Notes under the pieces: generated by a model
Told to the model about the DNA's origin: nothing
Database searches by the model: none
What the model saw: only the letters and a program-made list of their open reading frames with translations
Shown here: piece after piece, positions 46,865 to 59,133 of the stretch
Layout: each line of letters starts with the position of its first letter
Numbering within the stretch: position 1 is the first letter of the stretch
Origin: Lentimonas sp. CC4
GTDB taxonomy: Bacteria; Verrucomicrobiota; Verrucomicrobiia; Opitutales; Coraliomargaritaceae
Assembly: GCF_902728235.1 (NCBI RefSeq)
Contig: NZ_CACVBO010000001.1
Coordinates: 1,924,501 to 1,988,500 of the forward strand
Direction: 5' to 3'
Length of the DNA: 64,000 nucleotides
Program-made: the position numbers and the translations under genes

Positions 46865-47638
46865 TTAGTATGACTCGAATTCTAATACATAGAGGGTTTC
46901 GTCGGGATCTGAAATGATGTAGATCAGACGGTTCTCGTGGTCGACCGCCAGTCCTTCCATTTGCTCAATGTCTGCGGAAAAACTTCCGAGTATTGTCGAG
47001 TTTTCATCCAGCACATTTATATTTCTCGATCGGTCGCTCAAGACCCATAGATGCTTGCTCTCAGAATCAAAACTGATGCTGGAGTAGTCTTCGGCGACGT
47101 TGAGATTACGTCTAGAGATCTCTTCGAGTTGTCGATTCAACTTGATCAATAGCCCCGGGGATTCCTGCATAATATGAAATTCTTCGGCGTCTTCGTCGTA
47201 GGTCAGTGCTTCGGGGCCTTTGTTATCAAAGCCTGGTATATCGATAATGGCTTCCTCCAGAATCGTGCCGTCCTTTCGGGCAATTACGATTTTGCGATCA
47301 CGCTCTGCAATGAAGGCCAGATGCTGTGCGTCAATCGTTGAGATGGCCTCTAAGTCGTCATAACCTGTGGGGAAATGATTCAACACTGCACCTTTTAGAT
47401 CTATTTGATAGATGTGGCCATTGGTGTCGCTGACGGTCCAAAGGCTTTGGTTGTCTTTCGCGAGGCTTAATCCCGAAGGTTCTTTGACTGCAATTGGATA
47501 GGCGCCGATCAGTTTGAGGTTTTGACTGGTTGCGACGTCGGCTAGATTAATTTTGTTCTTTTTGCATCCTGTATTGCCGAAGGTCAGGCAAAGCGTTGCC
47601 AAGTAAGCTGAGATTTTTAAATAATTCGGTATAGCCAT
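46865..47638 (-). CDS. SdiA-regulated-like beta-propeller lipoprotein
   Basis: 257 residues. The lipoprotein signal ends LCLTFGNTGCKK with Cys25. The mature part is a six-bladed-propeller-like domain of the SdiA-regulated/YjiK type: KEPSGLSLAKDNQSLWTVSD, TGYDDLEAISTID, IAERDRKIVI, NKGPEALTYDEDAEEFHIM and EQMEGLAVDHENRLIYIISD. These proteins are secreted or membrane-attached and related to phytase-like/esterase-like propellers; substrate unknown. Monocistronic. Confidence 0.85.
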   Translation of the reverse strand: MAIPNYLKISAYLATLCLTFGNTGCKKNKINLADVATSQNLKLIGAYPIAVKEPSGLSLAKDNQSLWTVSDTNGHIYQIDLKGAVLNHFPTGYDDLEAISTIDAQHLAFIAERDRKIVIARKDGTILEEAIIDIPGFDNKGPEALTYDEDAEEFHIMQESPGLLIKLNRQLEEISRRNLNVAEDYSSISFDSESKHLWVLSDRSRNINVLDENSTILGSFSADIEQMEGLAVDHENRLIYIISDPDETLYVLEFESY

Positions 47639-47738
47639 ATCAGTAGTCGTTGTGATTTTAGACTATGGGCTCCCTATTTGGTTCAAAGTTTGTTGGTGGT
47701 ATCGGGTGATCTGTGAGTCGGTGTAGCTGTGCCGGCAC

Positions 47739-47771
47739 AAAAAAGCACAGCTCTAACGAGCTGTGCTTTTA
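47739..47771. terminator. Terminator after YfgM-like gene
   Basis: Perfect 13-bp stem AAAAGCACAGCTC / GAGCTGTGCTTTT with loop TAAC, flanked by A/T runs, 23 bp downstream (minus strand) of the gene at 47794-48480. Confidence 0.85.
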
Positions 47772-47793
47772 GGAAATAGGATTTTGCTAAGAC

Positions 47794-48480
47794 TTACTGT
47801 CCTTGTTGCTGGTAGTAAGCGAGGCGTTGCTGCCATTGACCCGAGAGTGGGGATTCATTGATTTGAGCGGCGAACGCTTCGAACTCAGCAGTGTTGCCAG
47901 TGGTGTCGGCTTCCACTGCTAGGTGGTAGGCTGCCTCGGCGCGAGCAGCTAAAGCGAGGTTGGTGTCTGCGGTGATCGCATTGAGTTTGGCGAGGCCTTC
48001 GTCGGTGCTGCCAGTTTGGTAGAGTGCGAAAGCTTGTCCGAGCTGAGCACGGCCTGCGAGTGCGGGCTCAGTGAGTGCGCCGGCGGCAAGGTTGTAGAAT
48101 TCGAGCGCTTTTGCGTAGTCTTCGTCTGTGTAAGCGGCATCAGCGGTGCTGAGTGCGGCAAATCCGCCGAGCTCTTTGCCGCTATTGGCTGTGGCGAATT
48201 CGGCAAGTGCTCCGTTCGTGTCGGCTTTAGCATATTCTGCTTGAAATGCCATTTCCGCACGGTCTTTGAAGATGCGCATACTTTGGTAGCCAACCACTAC
48301 GAAGAGGAGGACGATGATGCACCCGACGATGAAGCTTTTGTTCTCGATCCAGTAAACACTGGCGCGATCTTCGAATGAGATTTCGACTGATTCCTCTAGC
48401 TCAACGAGGTGACGTTCGTCGACGACGTCGTCTTCTGGCATGAGAGGGTTTTTATGTTTCTTTTTTGGTGGGTGGTTCAT
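47794..48480 (-). CDS. YfgM-like membrane-anchored TPR protein
   Basis: 228 residues. A cytoplasmic acidic N-terminus, one membrane helix (FIVGCIIVLLFVVVGYQSM, about residues 50-68), then periplasmic TPR-like helices (FQAEYAKADTNGALAEFATA, AYTDEDYAKALEFYNLAAG, ARAEAAYHLAVEADTTGNTA). Same architecture as YfgM/ancillary SecYEG TPR proteins (TPR_21), which bridge translocon and chaperones; the family link is by architecture. Stands between a terminator and purU on the same strand. Confidence 0.8.
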   Translation of the reverse strand: MNHPPKKKHKNPLMPEDDVVDERHLVELEESVEISFEDRASVYWIENKSFIVGCIIVLLFVVVGYQSMRIFKDRAEMAFQAEYAKADTNGALAEFATANSGKELGGFAALSTADAAYTDEDYAKALEFYNLAAGALTEPALAGRAQLGQAFALYQTGSTDEGLAKLNAITADTNLALAARAEAAYHLAVEADTTGNTAEFEAFAAQINESPLSGQWQQRLAYYQQQGQ

Positions 48481-48564
48481 AGCAAAGTGATAGTGAAAGT
48501 GATGGAGTGAAAGTGAAAACTGGGGAATTGAGGGACTCGAAACGGTTTAGCCGATTTGAGTCGT

Positions 48565-49416
48565 TTAGTCGAAAACGACTGTTTTGTTGAGGTAAACTAG
48601 AATGCGGTTGTCTAAATGGAGGCGAATCGCTTGGGCAAAGACGGCTTTTTCGAGGTCTTTGCCTTTGCGAACTAGATCAGGCACCGCGTTGCGGTGATTG
48701 ATGCGGGTAACGTCTTGGTGGATGATTGGGCCTTCGTCAAGGTCTGCGGTCGCATAGTGTGCGGTCGCTCCAATCAATTTGACGCCACGTGTGTGAGCCT
48801 GATGGTAGGGTTTGCCGCCTGCAAAGGCGGGTAGAAAGGAGTGGTGAATGTTGATCACCGGGCAGCCTGCTTTAGTTAAAAAGTCGTCGGACAGCACCTG
48901 CATGTAGCGCGCCATGACGACGAGTTCGGCGCCATAAGAGTGCACGATTTCAAGTTGCTTGGCTTCAGCCTCTGCTTTGGTCGCTTTCGTGACTGGCACA
49001 TGGTAGAAGGGGATGCCGTAAGTCTCGGCGTCGCCTTTGAGCGTTTCGTGGTTTGAAATAATGCAGGCGAGTTCGCCTGCCATCTCGCCGGAGCGGAAGC
49101 GCAAAATGGTATCGTGAAAGCAATGATCGATCTTGGAGACAAAGAGGGCGACTTTCGGTAGATCCGTCGACTTGGCGACCTTCATTGTCATGCCGAGCTC
49201 ATCGTGGGCAAATTTTTCAAAGGCGGCTGCCTCTTCGTCGATCTGCCCAGAAGGCGTCCATTCCACACGCTGGAAGAAGATATTGGCTTCTTGGTCTTTG
49301 TGTTGATCGGCGTGGTGAATATTACTGCCGCGTAGGAAGATCCAACTGGACACACGCGAAACGAGCCCCGGTTGGTCGGGGCCGTGCAAGAGTGCGATGA
49401 TGGTGGGTGATTTCAT
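48565..49416 (-). CDS. purU: Formyltetrahydrofolate deformylase
   Basis: About 283 residues from ATG 49416 (upstream TTG/ATG at 49437 possible). N-terminal ACT domain (IIALLHGPDQPGLVSRVSSW; GSNIHHADQHKDQEANIFF) and C-terminal formyltransferase-like domain with NIHHSFLPAFAGGKPY near residue 220 and DEGPIIHQDV, supplying catalytic Asn, His and Asp. It hydrolyses 10-formyl-THF to formate and THF, giving formate for PurT and balancing one-carbon pools. 85 bp upstream of the YfgM-like gene. Divergent from the large gene at 49629. Confidence 0.94.
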   Translation of the reverse strand: MKSPTIIALLHGPDQPGLVSRVSSWIFLRGSNIHHADQHKDQEANIFFQRVEWTPSGQIDEEAAAFEKFAHDELGMTMKVAKSTDLPKVALFVSKIDHCFHDTILRFRSGEMAGELACIISNHETLKGDAETYGIPFYHVPVTKATKAEAEAKQLEIVHSYGAELVVMARYMQVLSDDFLTKAGCPVINIHHSFLPAFAGGKPYHQAHTRGVKLIGATAHYATADLDEGPIIHQDVTRINHRNAVPDLVRKGKDLEKAVFAQAIRLHLDNRILVYLNKTVVFD

Positions 49417-49628
49417 TTTTGAAAAACGTCGTATCATGAGTGGCTGAAGTCACTCTGCAATTCTTAAGTCATGGTGTGAAACGCCTTTTTGCGCCTTTCT
49501 TGCAGAATGATTGAACAATTGACTGAACCCTCGTGTATGCCCTAGGTTTTTGGGCTTTGGCGCAGTCGTTAGAGCGAGCGCTATACTTGAGTTCTACCCC
49601 AGTTCTATAAAATGCAGTCCCTTCGCTT

Positions 49629-52600
49629 ATGAAAACGTTACTACTACCATTGTGTGTATTATTTGTATTGGTTTTCGGCTCGCAGTTGTTTGCTGGACGT
49701 GGGGAATCTGCGGCGACGGATGCGCGGATGCTTCCCATGCGCCGCGCGATTGAGGCCTTGGGGGCACGGTATGTCGATTTTCCTGCTTCGACGTTTTTGA
49801 GTGAGCTCGAGGGGTTGCAGCAAAAGGATGCTCCGATTGCTGAGATTGAGGCCTTTCGCTATCGTGTATTAGTGCTGGAGAATCCAGATGTGGATTTTAC
49901 TCAAGTGCTCTTTCGTGCGAGTCGAAACCGGAAAATGCCAGATAATTGGCAGGGGAATGCCAATTATCTTCGTAGCTCAGGCAAAGAGTATCACACGAAC
50001 TTTAACGATGCGATTCAAGTGCTGGACCTAGAAACCAAGAAGGTTCAGACAATCCATCGGGGTGCGGACGCTCGCGAGGGCCTGATGGATTTATGCCTGC
50101 ATTTTGATGCAGAGCGCTTTCTGTATACGGGGGTCGATTTGGAGAGTAATACCTTTCAGATTTTTGAGATGAGCATCGATGGGTCTAACCAGCGGCAAGT
50201 GACATCAGTCGCTCCGGAGATCGATAACTACAATGCGGCTTACTTGCCCTCTGGAAAACTGCTGTTTTGCTCGACCGCATCTTTACAGGGAGTTCCTTGT
50301 GTCGGTGGCAGTTCCTATGTTGGCAATCTGTTCGAGATTCATGCGGATGGTTCTGGAATGCGACAGTTAACATTTGATCAGGAGAATGATTGGTATCCAT
50401 GGGTGATGGAGGATGGTCGGGTGATGTTTTCGCGTTGGGAATATACTGACAATGCACACTATTTTACGCGTATTTTGATGCATATGAAGCCCGACGGCAC
50501 TAGCCTGCGCTCGTTGTATGGTTCGAACTCGTATTGGCCGAATACCTTATTTTATGCCAAGCAGATCCCAGGTAGCCCGTCGAAGTTCGTAGCAATTTGC
50601 TCGGGGCACCATGGAGTGGGCCGCGCAGGGGAGCTGATCTTGTTCGATGCGGCAAAAGGTGATTTCGAAGCGGATGGTGTGATTCAGCGTATTCCTGGAT
50701 TCGGCCAGAAGGTCGAGCCTGTGGTGATTGATAATTATATGCGCAATCGCTGGCCGCGTTTTCTGCATCCATATCCGCTCAGTGAAGACTATTACTTGGT
50801 ATCGGGCAGAATGAGTGAGAACGAGCGTTGGGCCCTCTATCTGGTTGATCGTTTTGACAACATTATCAAGTTGGCAGACGCGAAGAAGGAGCACCTGTTC
50901 GAGCCTATTCCGCTCAAGGTGCGCCCAACGCCACCAGTGCTTCCCGACCGGCGCAATTTCGATGCCGATGACTCGACGCTGTTTATTCAAGATATTTACG
51001 AAGGGCCGGGCTTGAAGGGGATTCCACGTGGGACTGTTAACTATTTGCGGCTGTTTACCTATGGCTACTCCTATCGCCAGCATGGAGGACATTCTCAACT
51101 CGCGATTGAAGGTGCTTGGGATACGAAGCGCGTGTTAGGCACGGTGCCCGTCGAGGCGGACGGATCGGTGGCGGTGAACATTCCGCATAGTTTGCCGATC
51201 TCGATTCAACCTTTGGACGAAAAGGGGCGTGCGCTTCAGCTTATGCGCAGTTGGGTTACGACGATGCCTGGAGAGCGTCTTTCTTGTGTGGGGTGTCATG
51301 AATCTAGCAATACTGCACCTCTCTCGCACGTCGCGCTTGCAGCCCAGCAGGCACCCAAGGAGCTGACGCCATGGGCCGGTATCGACAAGCCCTACGGCTT
51401 TGGCTTTGCGCGCGAGGTGCAGCCAGTGCTTGATCGGTATTGTGTTGGATGTCACGACGGCACGCATGCCGAGCTTCCGAACTTCAAGGACACTTCACGG
51501 GGCAACGGTGGATTTGGTAAATCCTATCATGCCCTGCATCCTTATGTGCGTCGACCAGGGCCTGAGAGTGATATGCATCTACTCAATCCGATGGAATACC
51601 ATGCGTCGACCAGCGAGCTGATTCAGATGCTGGAGAAGGGGCATCATGGTGTGCAGATGGATCGCCTTGCGTGGTCGCGGATTGTGACATGGATCGATCT
51701 CAATGTGCCCTATCATGCCACTTGGACGGAGAAAACAAGAGATGCTAAACGGACCATTCAGCAGGCGAAGCGACTGGTTGAGTATAAGAAGACCTATGCC
51801 GGCATTGATGATGATGTTGAATGGGCTCCGCCTGAATTAGAGCAGCGGCTGGAATTTGTTGAACCAGCGAAACCCACGCAGCCACAAGCCGTTCATTTGG
51901 AAGGCTGGCCGTTGAGCGAAGACGCCGTGCGTAGTCTGGCCGGAGAGACGCGGTCGGTCAATATTGGTGGGCAGTTGATCACCTTTGCCAAGATCCCGGC
52001 CGGCCGTTTTGTGATGGGGTCGATCTCTGGGGCAGCTGATGAGGCACCCCAGGCAGTGGTTGAGATTGAGAAGGCTTTCTGGCTTTCGGTCAAAGAGGTC
52101 ACAAACGCAGAGTATCAATACTTCGATTCCGAACACGACAGCGCTTACATCGATCAGCAGTGGAAGGATCACGTTGATCCGGGTTATCCCGCGAATGAGC
52201 CTACAATGCCTGTCATTCGTGTCAGCTGGAGCGAGGCAAATGCCTATTGTCGATGGGCTTCGCAGCAGACGGGGCTGAACATTACCTTGCCCTCAGAAGC
52301 TCAATGGGAGTGGGCGGCACGTGCCGGTCGTGATCAGGCATTTTGGTTCGGCGCGACTGGATACGAGCAGCATGCAAACTTGGCCGACCAGTCTATTGGT
52401 TTGCTCGCAGTCAAAGGTGTGAACCCTAAGCCGATACCTGAATCGTCGCGTCGGCCAACGAACGATTTCGTGCCGCGTGATGCATCGTTCAATGACAAAG
52501 CGCTGACACCTCAGGGAACCGGGCACTATCAGGCAAGCCCGTGGGGGCTCTATGATATGCACGGTAATGTGGCCGAGTGGACCCGTTCTGATTATGCACC

Positions 52601-52775
52601 TTACCCCTATGTTGCGGATGATGGGCGTAACGACTTGTCCACTGAGGCACGTAAAGTCGTGCGTGGGGGCTCATGGCGCGATCGCCCGCACCGTGCGACG
52701 GCGAGCTTCCGTTTGCCCTATGAAGCACATCAGAAAGTGTTCAACGTCGGGTTTCGGATCGTGATTGAGGAGTAA
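49629..52775 (+). CDS. HZS_alpha-like diheme protein fused to SUMF1 domain
   Basis: 1048 residues. Signal peptide LLLPLCVLFVLVFGSQLFAG. The N-terminal half is a beta-propeller-like domain (FNDAIQVLDLET, YNAAYLPSGKLLFCSTASLQ, YPWVMEDGRVMFSRWEY) like hydrazine synthase alpha-type proteins. Two heme c sites follow: CVGCH at 553-557 and CVGCH at 605-609. Residues about 770-1046 are a formylglycine-generating-enzyme (SUMF1) fold (IPAGRFVMGS, VTNAEYQYF, LPSEAQWEWAARAG, MHGNVAEWTRSDY, VVRGGSWRDRP, VGFRIV), without the paired catalytic Cys, so not a true FGE. Periplasmic redox or binding role; function unknown. Similar fusions occur in planctomycetes and verrucomicrobia. Confidence 0.85.
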   Translation: MKTLLLPLCVLFVLVFGSQLFAGRGESAATDARMLPMRRAIEALGARYVDFPASTFLSELEGLQQKDAPIAEIEAFRYRVLVLENPDVDFTQVLFRASRNRKMPDNWQGNANYLRSSGKEYHTNFNDAIQVLDLETKKVQTIHRGADAREGLMDLCLHFDAERFLYTGVDLESNTFQIFEMSIDGSNQRQVTSVAPEIDNYNAAYLPSGKLLFCSTASLQGVPCVGGSSYVGNLFEIHADGSGMRQLTFDQENDWYPWVMEDGRVMFSRWEYTDNAHYFTRILMHMKPDGTSLRSLYGSNSYWPNTLFYAKQIPGSPSKFVAICSGHHGVGRAGELILFDAAKGDFEADGVIQRIPGFGQKVEPVVIDNYMRNRWPRFLHPYPLSEDYYLVSGRMSENERWALYLVDRFDNIIKLADAKKEHLFEPIPLKVRPTPPVLPDRRNFDADDSTLFIQDIYEGPGLKGIPRGTVNYLRLFTYGYSYRQHGGHSQLAIEGAWDTKRVLGTVPVEADGSVAVNIPHSLPISIQPLDEKGRALQLMRSWVTTMPGERLSCVGCHESSNTAPLSHVALAAQQAPKELTPWAGIDKPYGFGFAREVQPVLDRYCVGCHDGTHAELPNFKDTSRGNGGFGKSYHALHPYVRRPGPESDMHLLNPMEYHASTSELIQMLEKGHHGVQMDRLAWSRIVTWIDLNVPYHATWTEKTRDAKRTIQQAKRLVEYKKTYAGIDDDVEWAPPELEQRLEFVEPAKPTQPQAVHLEGWPLSEDAVRSLAGETRSVNIGGQLITFAKIPAGRFVMGSISGAADEAPQAVVEIEKAFWLSVKEVTNAEYQYFDSEHDSAYIDQQWKDHVDPGYPANEPTMPVIRVSWSEANAYCRWASQQTGLNITLPSEAQWEWAARAGRDQAFWFGATGYEQHANLADQSIGLLAVKGVNPKPIPESSRRPTNDFVPRDASFNDKALTPQGTGHYQASPWGLYDMHGNVAEWTRSDYAPYPYVADDGRNDLSTEARKVVRGGSWRDRPHRATASFRLPYEAHQKVFNVGFRIVIEE

Positions 52776-52849
52776 ACGAGACGTTGCCGATGGCATTGGG
52801 TTTTATTCGGTGGCTCAGAGGAACCCGTATGCTGTGTGGATGACTGTCG

Positions 52850-53300
52850 CTATTGAGTATTTGTCTCTACATCTGACACGTAGATTGGCAGCGCCGACTC
52901 TGGAACGGAAGGCGGGTTCTTCTTGAGTCGTTCTAGCCACTCGTCGTCGGTTAAACGAACTGATGGTTCTATGAACTCATAGTAGGGCATGACTGCTCCT
53001 ATACAGGAATGAATACGACCTTTGTGAGGATAGAGGACGTAGAGTATTCTGGGATGTCCGATGCCGACATGGAAGATGGCGTCCAGTTCTTGACTCTTAA
53101 CAATACCGGCGACTCGAGGCGCATCGGCTTCGAGTTGATCCGACTGTGAGATGAATCGTTTGGAGCCAGGTGACTGCTTGATAGTATCGCTGCAGGTGTG
53201 GGGCGTTTGTGTAGAATCCGACTGGCTTGAATAAGCGATCGCATTCAAATGAGTGTCGTTTCGTTTTGTAGGCAATTAGATTGCTTGGGCTCTCTGTCAA
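52850..53300 (-). pseudogene. Decayed, frameshifted DUF3160 gene fragment
   Basis: Two overlapping minus-strand frames carry different parts of one family. Frame from 53300 reads LFKPVGFYTNAPHLQRYYQA, like the FKPRGHYTRSEALQRYFRA segment of DUF3160 proteins. The frame ending at 52850 reads LEADAPRVAGIVKSQ, VGIGHPRILYVLYPHKG, GAVMPYYEFIEPSVRLTDDEW, like the DUF3160 C-terminus. Normal members are 600-900 residues; here both parts fit in 450 bp, so an internal deletion and a frameshift must have occurred. Signal peptide and N-terminal part are gone. The family's function is unknown. Confidence 0.6.
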
Positions 53301-53307
53301 AATAAAG

Positions 53308-53337
53308 CGGGCTGCTCAACTTGCGTTGGGCAGCCCG
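53308..53337 (-). terminator. Terminator after carB
   Basis: Perfect 13-bp stem CGGGCTGCTCAAC / GTTGGGCAGCCCG (one G-T) with loop TTGC, followed on the minus strand by CTTTATTTT. It lies 34 bp beyond the carB stop. Confidence 0.85.
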
Positions 53338-53370
53338 TCGGGTTGAAACTGTATTCGTGCAAGTCTCGCT

Positions 53371-56607
<3,237 letters not shown>

Positions 56608-56750
56608 AAATTGGTCGAAAGGGTGGATTTTTTGGATGCTCATGCAAGCACGAAGAAGCGATTGATTTGAGGGAAATGCACTTTTTTCGCGTCGCAATTT
56701 TGCACTTGGCCTGTTGTTGTGGATGTTAGTTCTGATTTACACCACTACCT

Positions 56751-58349
56751 ATGACCCATAACAAGAAGCCAGTCATCCTTGTCGCCATCGTATTAATCGC
56801 CCTGATGATCATCCCCGTGATCGTTCTCATGATGTCGAAAGACGATGGCGATTCACCTGAAAATCGTTCTGAGGCGTCGATTTCTACTGGCTCGAGCGTC
56901 GCGGCACCCGTGGATTACGATCTGCGTCAATTAGCCGAGCGGGCCGAAAAGTTATTGAGCGATGACTTGGCGGTGGCTCTGCGTAAGGGAGATGTGTCGC
57001 TCGATTTTATGGCAGACTTAAATAAGGATGCCGAAAAGGCGCGTGATGCGCTAGAGGATGGTAAACTCGAAAAGGCTGAGCAATATTATCGTAGCGTGGT
57101 TGAAGCGGCGGAAGCTCAATTGGGCGCGCTGACTTTAGCCGAGACGGCGCGTGCGTTGAACGACTCGACCTATACGGAGCTTAAAAGCCTCGAGTATTTG
57201 AAGGCTGCTTTTGAAAATACCTACCGTGAAGCGGTGGAGACATACAACAAAGGGCTACGCGATCTGAACGCTGGTCAATATCAAGAGAGTATTTCCGGGT
57301 TCGAAATGACCAGCGCGATTCTTGGCGATCTTGAAGGGCGTGCGATTCAACAAGTCGGTGGTATGCTGGAAGCCGGGAATGCCGCGTTGGCGGAGTTAGA
57401 CTTGGCCTCTGCGCGCTCTGCCTTTGAGAAGGTGCAGCAAATCGATTCGGCGAACATCGCAGCCAGCGATGGCCTTGCGATGGTGAATGCATTAGAGGGG
57501 ATTGCTGCGGAAGTGGAGACGATCAAAGCGCTCGTCGCACAGGGGGAATTCAACACCGCATTGGGGCAGCTCGACGCATTGCTCACGCAGAATCCAAACA
57601 ATCCCTTTCTGCTGAATGAGCGAAAAGTGATTGAAGCTCAGATACTGGAGCTTGAGTTTAACGCCGCGCTGGAACGTGCGACTGCTGCGGAAGCTAGTGG
57701 TGATTTGATTGCTGCGGTCACTGAACTGGAGGCTGCAATTGCAATGCGCCCCAGTCCAGAGTTGAGCGCTCGTCTTGAGGCTTTGAAGAAAAAAGCAAAA
57801 GCCGCGCGCTTGGAAGTTTTGCTGGAAACCAGCTACAATGCGTTGAAGGCGGGACGCTATGACGCGGCACGCAAGTCGTATCGAGAAGCCGTTGCGCTGG
57901 CTCCTGAATCTAAAGAAGCCCGCACGGGGCTAGAGAAGGCATCGAGCCTCTATCTTGCTAATATTCGCTACAGCCAGAACATGGAATCGGCTGCGAAGTA
58001 TATGAAAGAGGGGCGCTTTCCGTTGGCCGCGAAGTTCTTTAATGATGCCATGGCGAGCCGCCCGAGTTCCGTGCCGCCAAGTCAGATTCAAGAAGAGTCG
58101 CGCATTCGCACCGAGTTGGCAGTGCAAAGTAAGGAAGTCGCGGTGCATGTCGTCTCTGATAAGAAAACGTATGTCAGTATGATCGGTGTCTTTGCGCCTG
58201 AGCGCTTCAAGGAGAAGGATCTAACGCTGTATCCTGATATCTATAAATATAAGGGCACCCGCAAAGGCTACCGGACCGTTGAAGTTGAATTTAAGGTCGA
58301 TGCTCGAAAGCCCGTCGAACTTGAAGTGATTTGCACTGATAAACTATGA
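56751..58349 (+). CDS. Membrane-anchored TPR/coiled-coil protein
   Basis: 532 residues. N-terminal membrane anchor (VILVAIVLIALMIIPVIVLMM), a short Ser/Asp-rich linker, then helical repeats rich in Ala and Glu (AEKARDALEDGKLEKAEQYY, YNKGLRDLNAGQYQESISGF, LQTLAQGEFNTALGQL-type helices, YNALKAGRYDAARKSYREAV). The last 80 residues switch to a beta-rich domain (SDKKTYVSMIGVFAPERFKE, KGYRTVEVEFKVDARKPVEL) reminiscent of PEGA-type domains. Probably an envelope scaffold. Its stop overlaps the next gene's start (ATGA), so the two are coupled. Function not recognised. Confidence 0.8.
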   Translation: MTHNKKPVILVAIVLIALMIIPVIVLMMSKDDGDSPENRSEASISTGSSVAAPVDYDLRQLAERAEKLLSDDLAVALRKGDVSLDFMADLNKDAEKARDALEDGKLEKAEQYYRSVVEAAEAQLGALTLAETARALNDSTYTELKSLEYLKAAFENTYREAVETYNKGLRDLNAGQYQESISGFEMTSAILGDLEGRAIQQVGGMLEAGNAALAELDLASARSAFEKVQQIDSANIAASDGLAMVNALEGIAAEVETIKALVAQGEFNTALGQLDALLTQNPNNPFLLNERKVIEAQILELEFNAALERATAAEASGDLIAAVTELEAAIAMRPSPELSARLEALKKKAKAARLEVLLETSYNALKAGRYDAARKSYREAVALAPESKEARTGLEKASSLYLANIRYSQNMESAAKYMKEGRFPLAAKFFNDAMASRPSSVPPSQIQEESRIRTELAVQSKEVAVHVVSDKKTYVSMIGVFAPERFKEKDLTLYPDIYKYKGTRKGYRTVEVEFKVDARKPVELEVICTDKL

Positions 58350-59089
58350 GCCATCGCTCTCCATTCGCCACTACCGTGTGGTTTTCCATCGGAACATGGT
58401 TCGTTGCGTCACTGAGTCTCAGTGCTGCGCCGGATCCGGATTTGTTTGATGGCCGTGTAGCGTCGTCTCCGCCGCCGTCAGAGTCTGCACCGAGCGTGGA
58501 GCCTCAAGCTGCCGGTGGTGAGGCAGCGCAGAGTGAAGGCGGTGGGCCGGAGGAAGCAGCATCCGCGGCACGCGACCTCAGCGAAGTGGATGGCGTGACT
58601 GCGGGTGAGCAGGTTGCTGCTGAGAGTTCCAAAGCAGCGGAAGCTTCACCGGATTCTGCATCGACTGGTGAAACTGCGCCAGCTCCGACAGGTGGTCGTG
58701 ATTTCGAAAGCATCGGTCAGGCTGGAGTGGGCGAATCGGTTGAGGTCGATAGTTCGAAATCGGGTGGCACCGTCGCGGGCGGCGGTGGAGGAGGTGTTCC
58801 AATAGAAGAGATCCCCGCGGGCGCTAGTGGTGGTTCGGGCGGTGGAGCTGCTCCTTCGGAGCGTAGTTTTGAAGACTTTGGTTTCGGAGCCGCAGGCGGA
58901 GCGAGTAGCCCTATTGAGGTGAACCAATCCAAGCAGACAAGTTTTCCTCCTCCAAGTTCGTCCAGTAGTAAGATACCGCCTGCGGAAAAGACTTCGCCGA
59001 AAAGCGGTAGTGGTGGCACGGGGGGTAGCGCGCCGGCAGTGGGTAATGCTAGTGGCGACTATGGTTCTAATTTACCGTCAGGCCTTTGA
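58346..59089 (+). CDS. Secreted low-complexity protein with three internal repeats
   Basis: 247 residues. Signal peptide ending ASLSLSAAP, then Ala/Ser/Gly/Pro-rich low-complexity sequence. Three degenerate repeats can be aligned at residues 75-97 (RDLSEVDGV...AAESSKA), 117-139 (RDFESIGQAG...EVDSSKS) and 172-197 (RSFEDFGFG...EVNQSKQ): Arg, aromatic/Leu, acidic, then Gly and a final SK about 18-20 residues later. Gly-rich linkers (VAGGGGGGV, GGSGGGAAP) join them. No enzymatic features. Coupled to the upstream TPR protein; plausible role as an extracellular or periplasmic linker. Function unknown. Confidence 0.75.
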   Translation: MSHRSPFATTVWFSIGTWFVASLSLSAAPDPDLFDGRVASSPPPSESAPSVEPQAAGGEAAQSEGGGPEEAASAARDLSEVDGVTAGEQVAAESSKAAEASPDSASTGETAPAPTGGRDFESIGQAGVGESVEVDSSKSGGTVAGGGGGGVPIEEIPAGASGGSGGGAAPSERSFEDFGFGAAGGASSPIEVNQSKQTSFPPPSSSSSKIPPAEKTSPKSGSGGTGGSAPAVGNASGDYGSNLPSGL

Positions 59090-59090
59090 T

Positions 59091-59125
59091 AATTAGGAAT
59101 TAGGAATTACGAATTAGGAATTACG
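59091..59125. repeat. Heptamer array (AATTAGG/AATTACG, 5 units)
   Basis: AATTAGG, AATTAGG, AATTACG, AATTAGG, AATTACG head to tail, immediately after the stop of the 58346 gene and 8 bp before ATG 59134. GAGAG between array and start may serve as the ribosome-binding site. Confidence 0.9.
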
Positions 59126-59133
59126 AAAGAGAG

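Noticed and set aside
49556-49620. tRNA-like start GGCGCAGTCGTTAGAGC upstream of the diheme fusion gene
   Set aside because: It resembles a D arm, but no acceptor stem, T arm (GGTTCGAATCC) or CCA end can be paired around it.
49629-52775. Annotation as a sulfatase-activating formylglycine-generating enzyme
   Set aside because: The SUMF1 fold is present, but the catalytic cysteine pair near the C-terminus is missing and no sulfatase is nearby.
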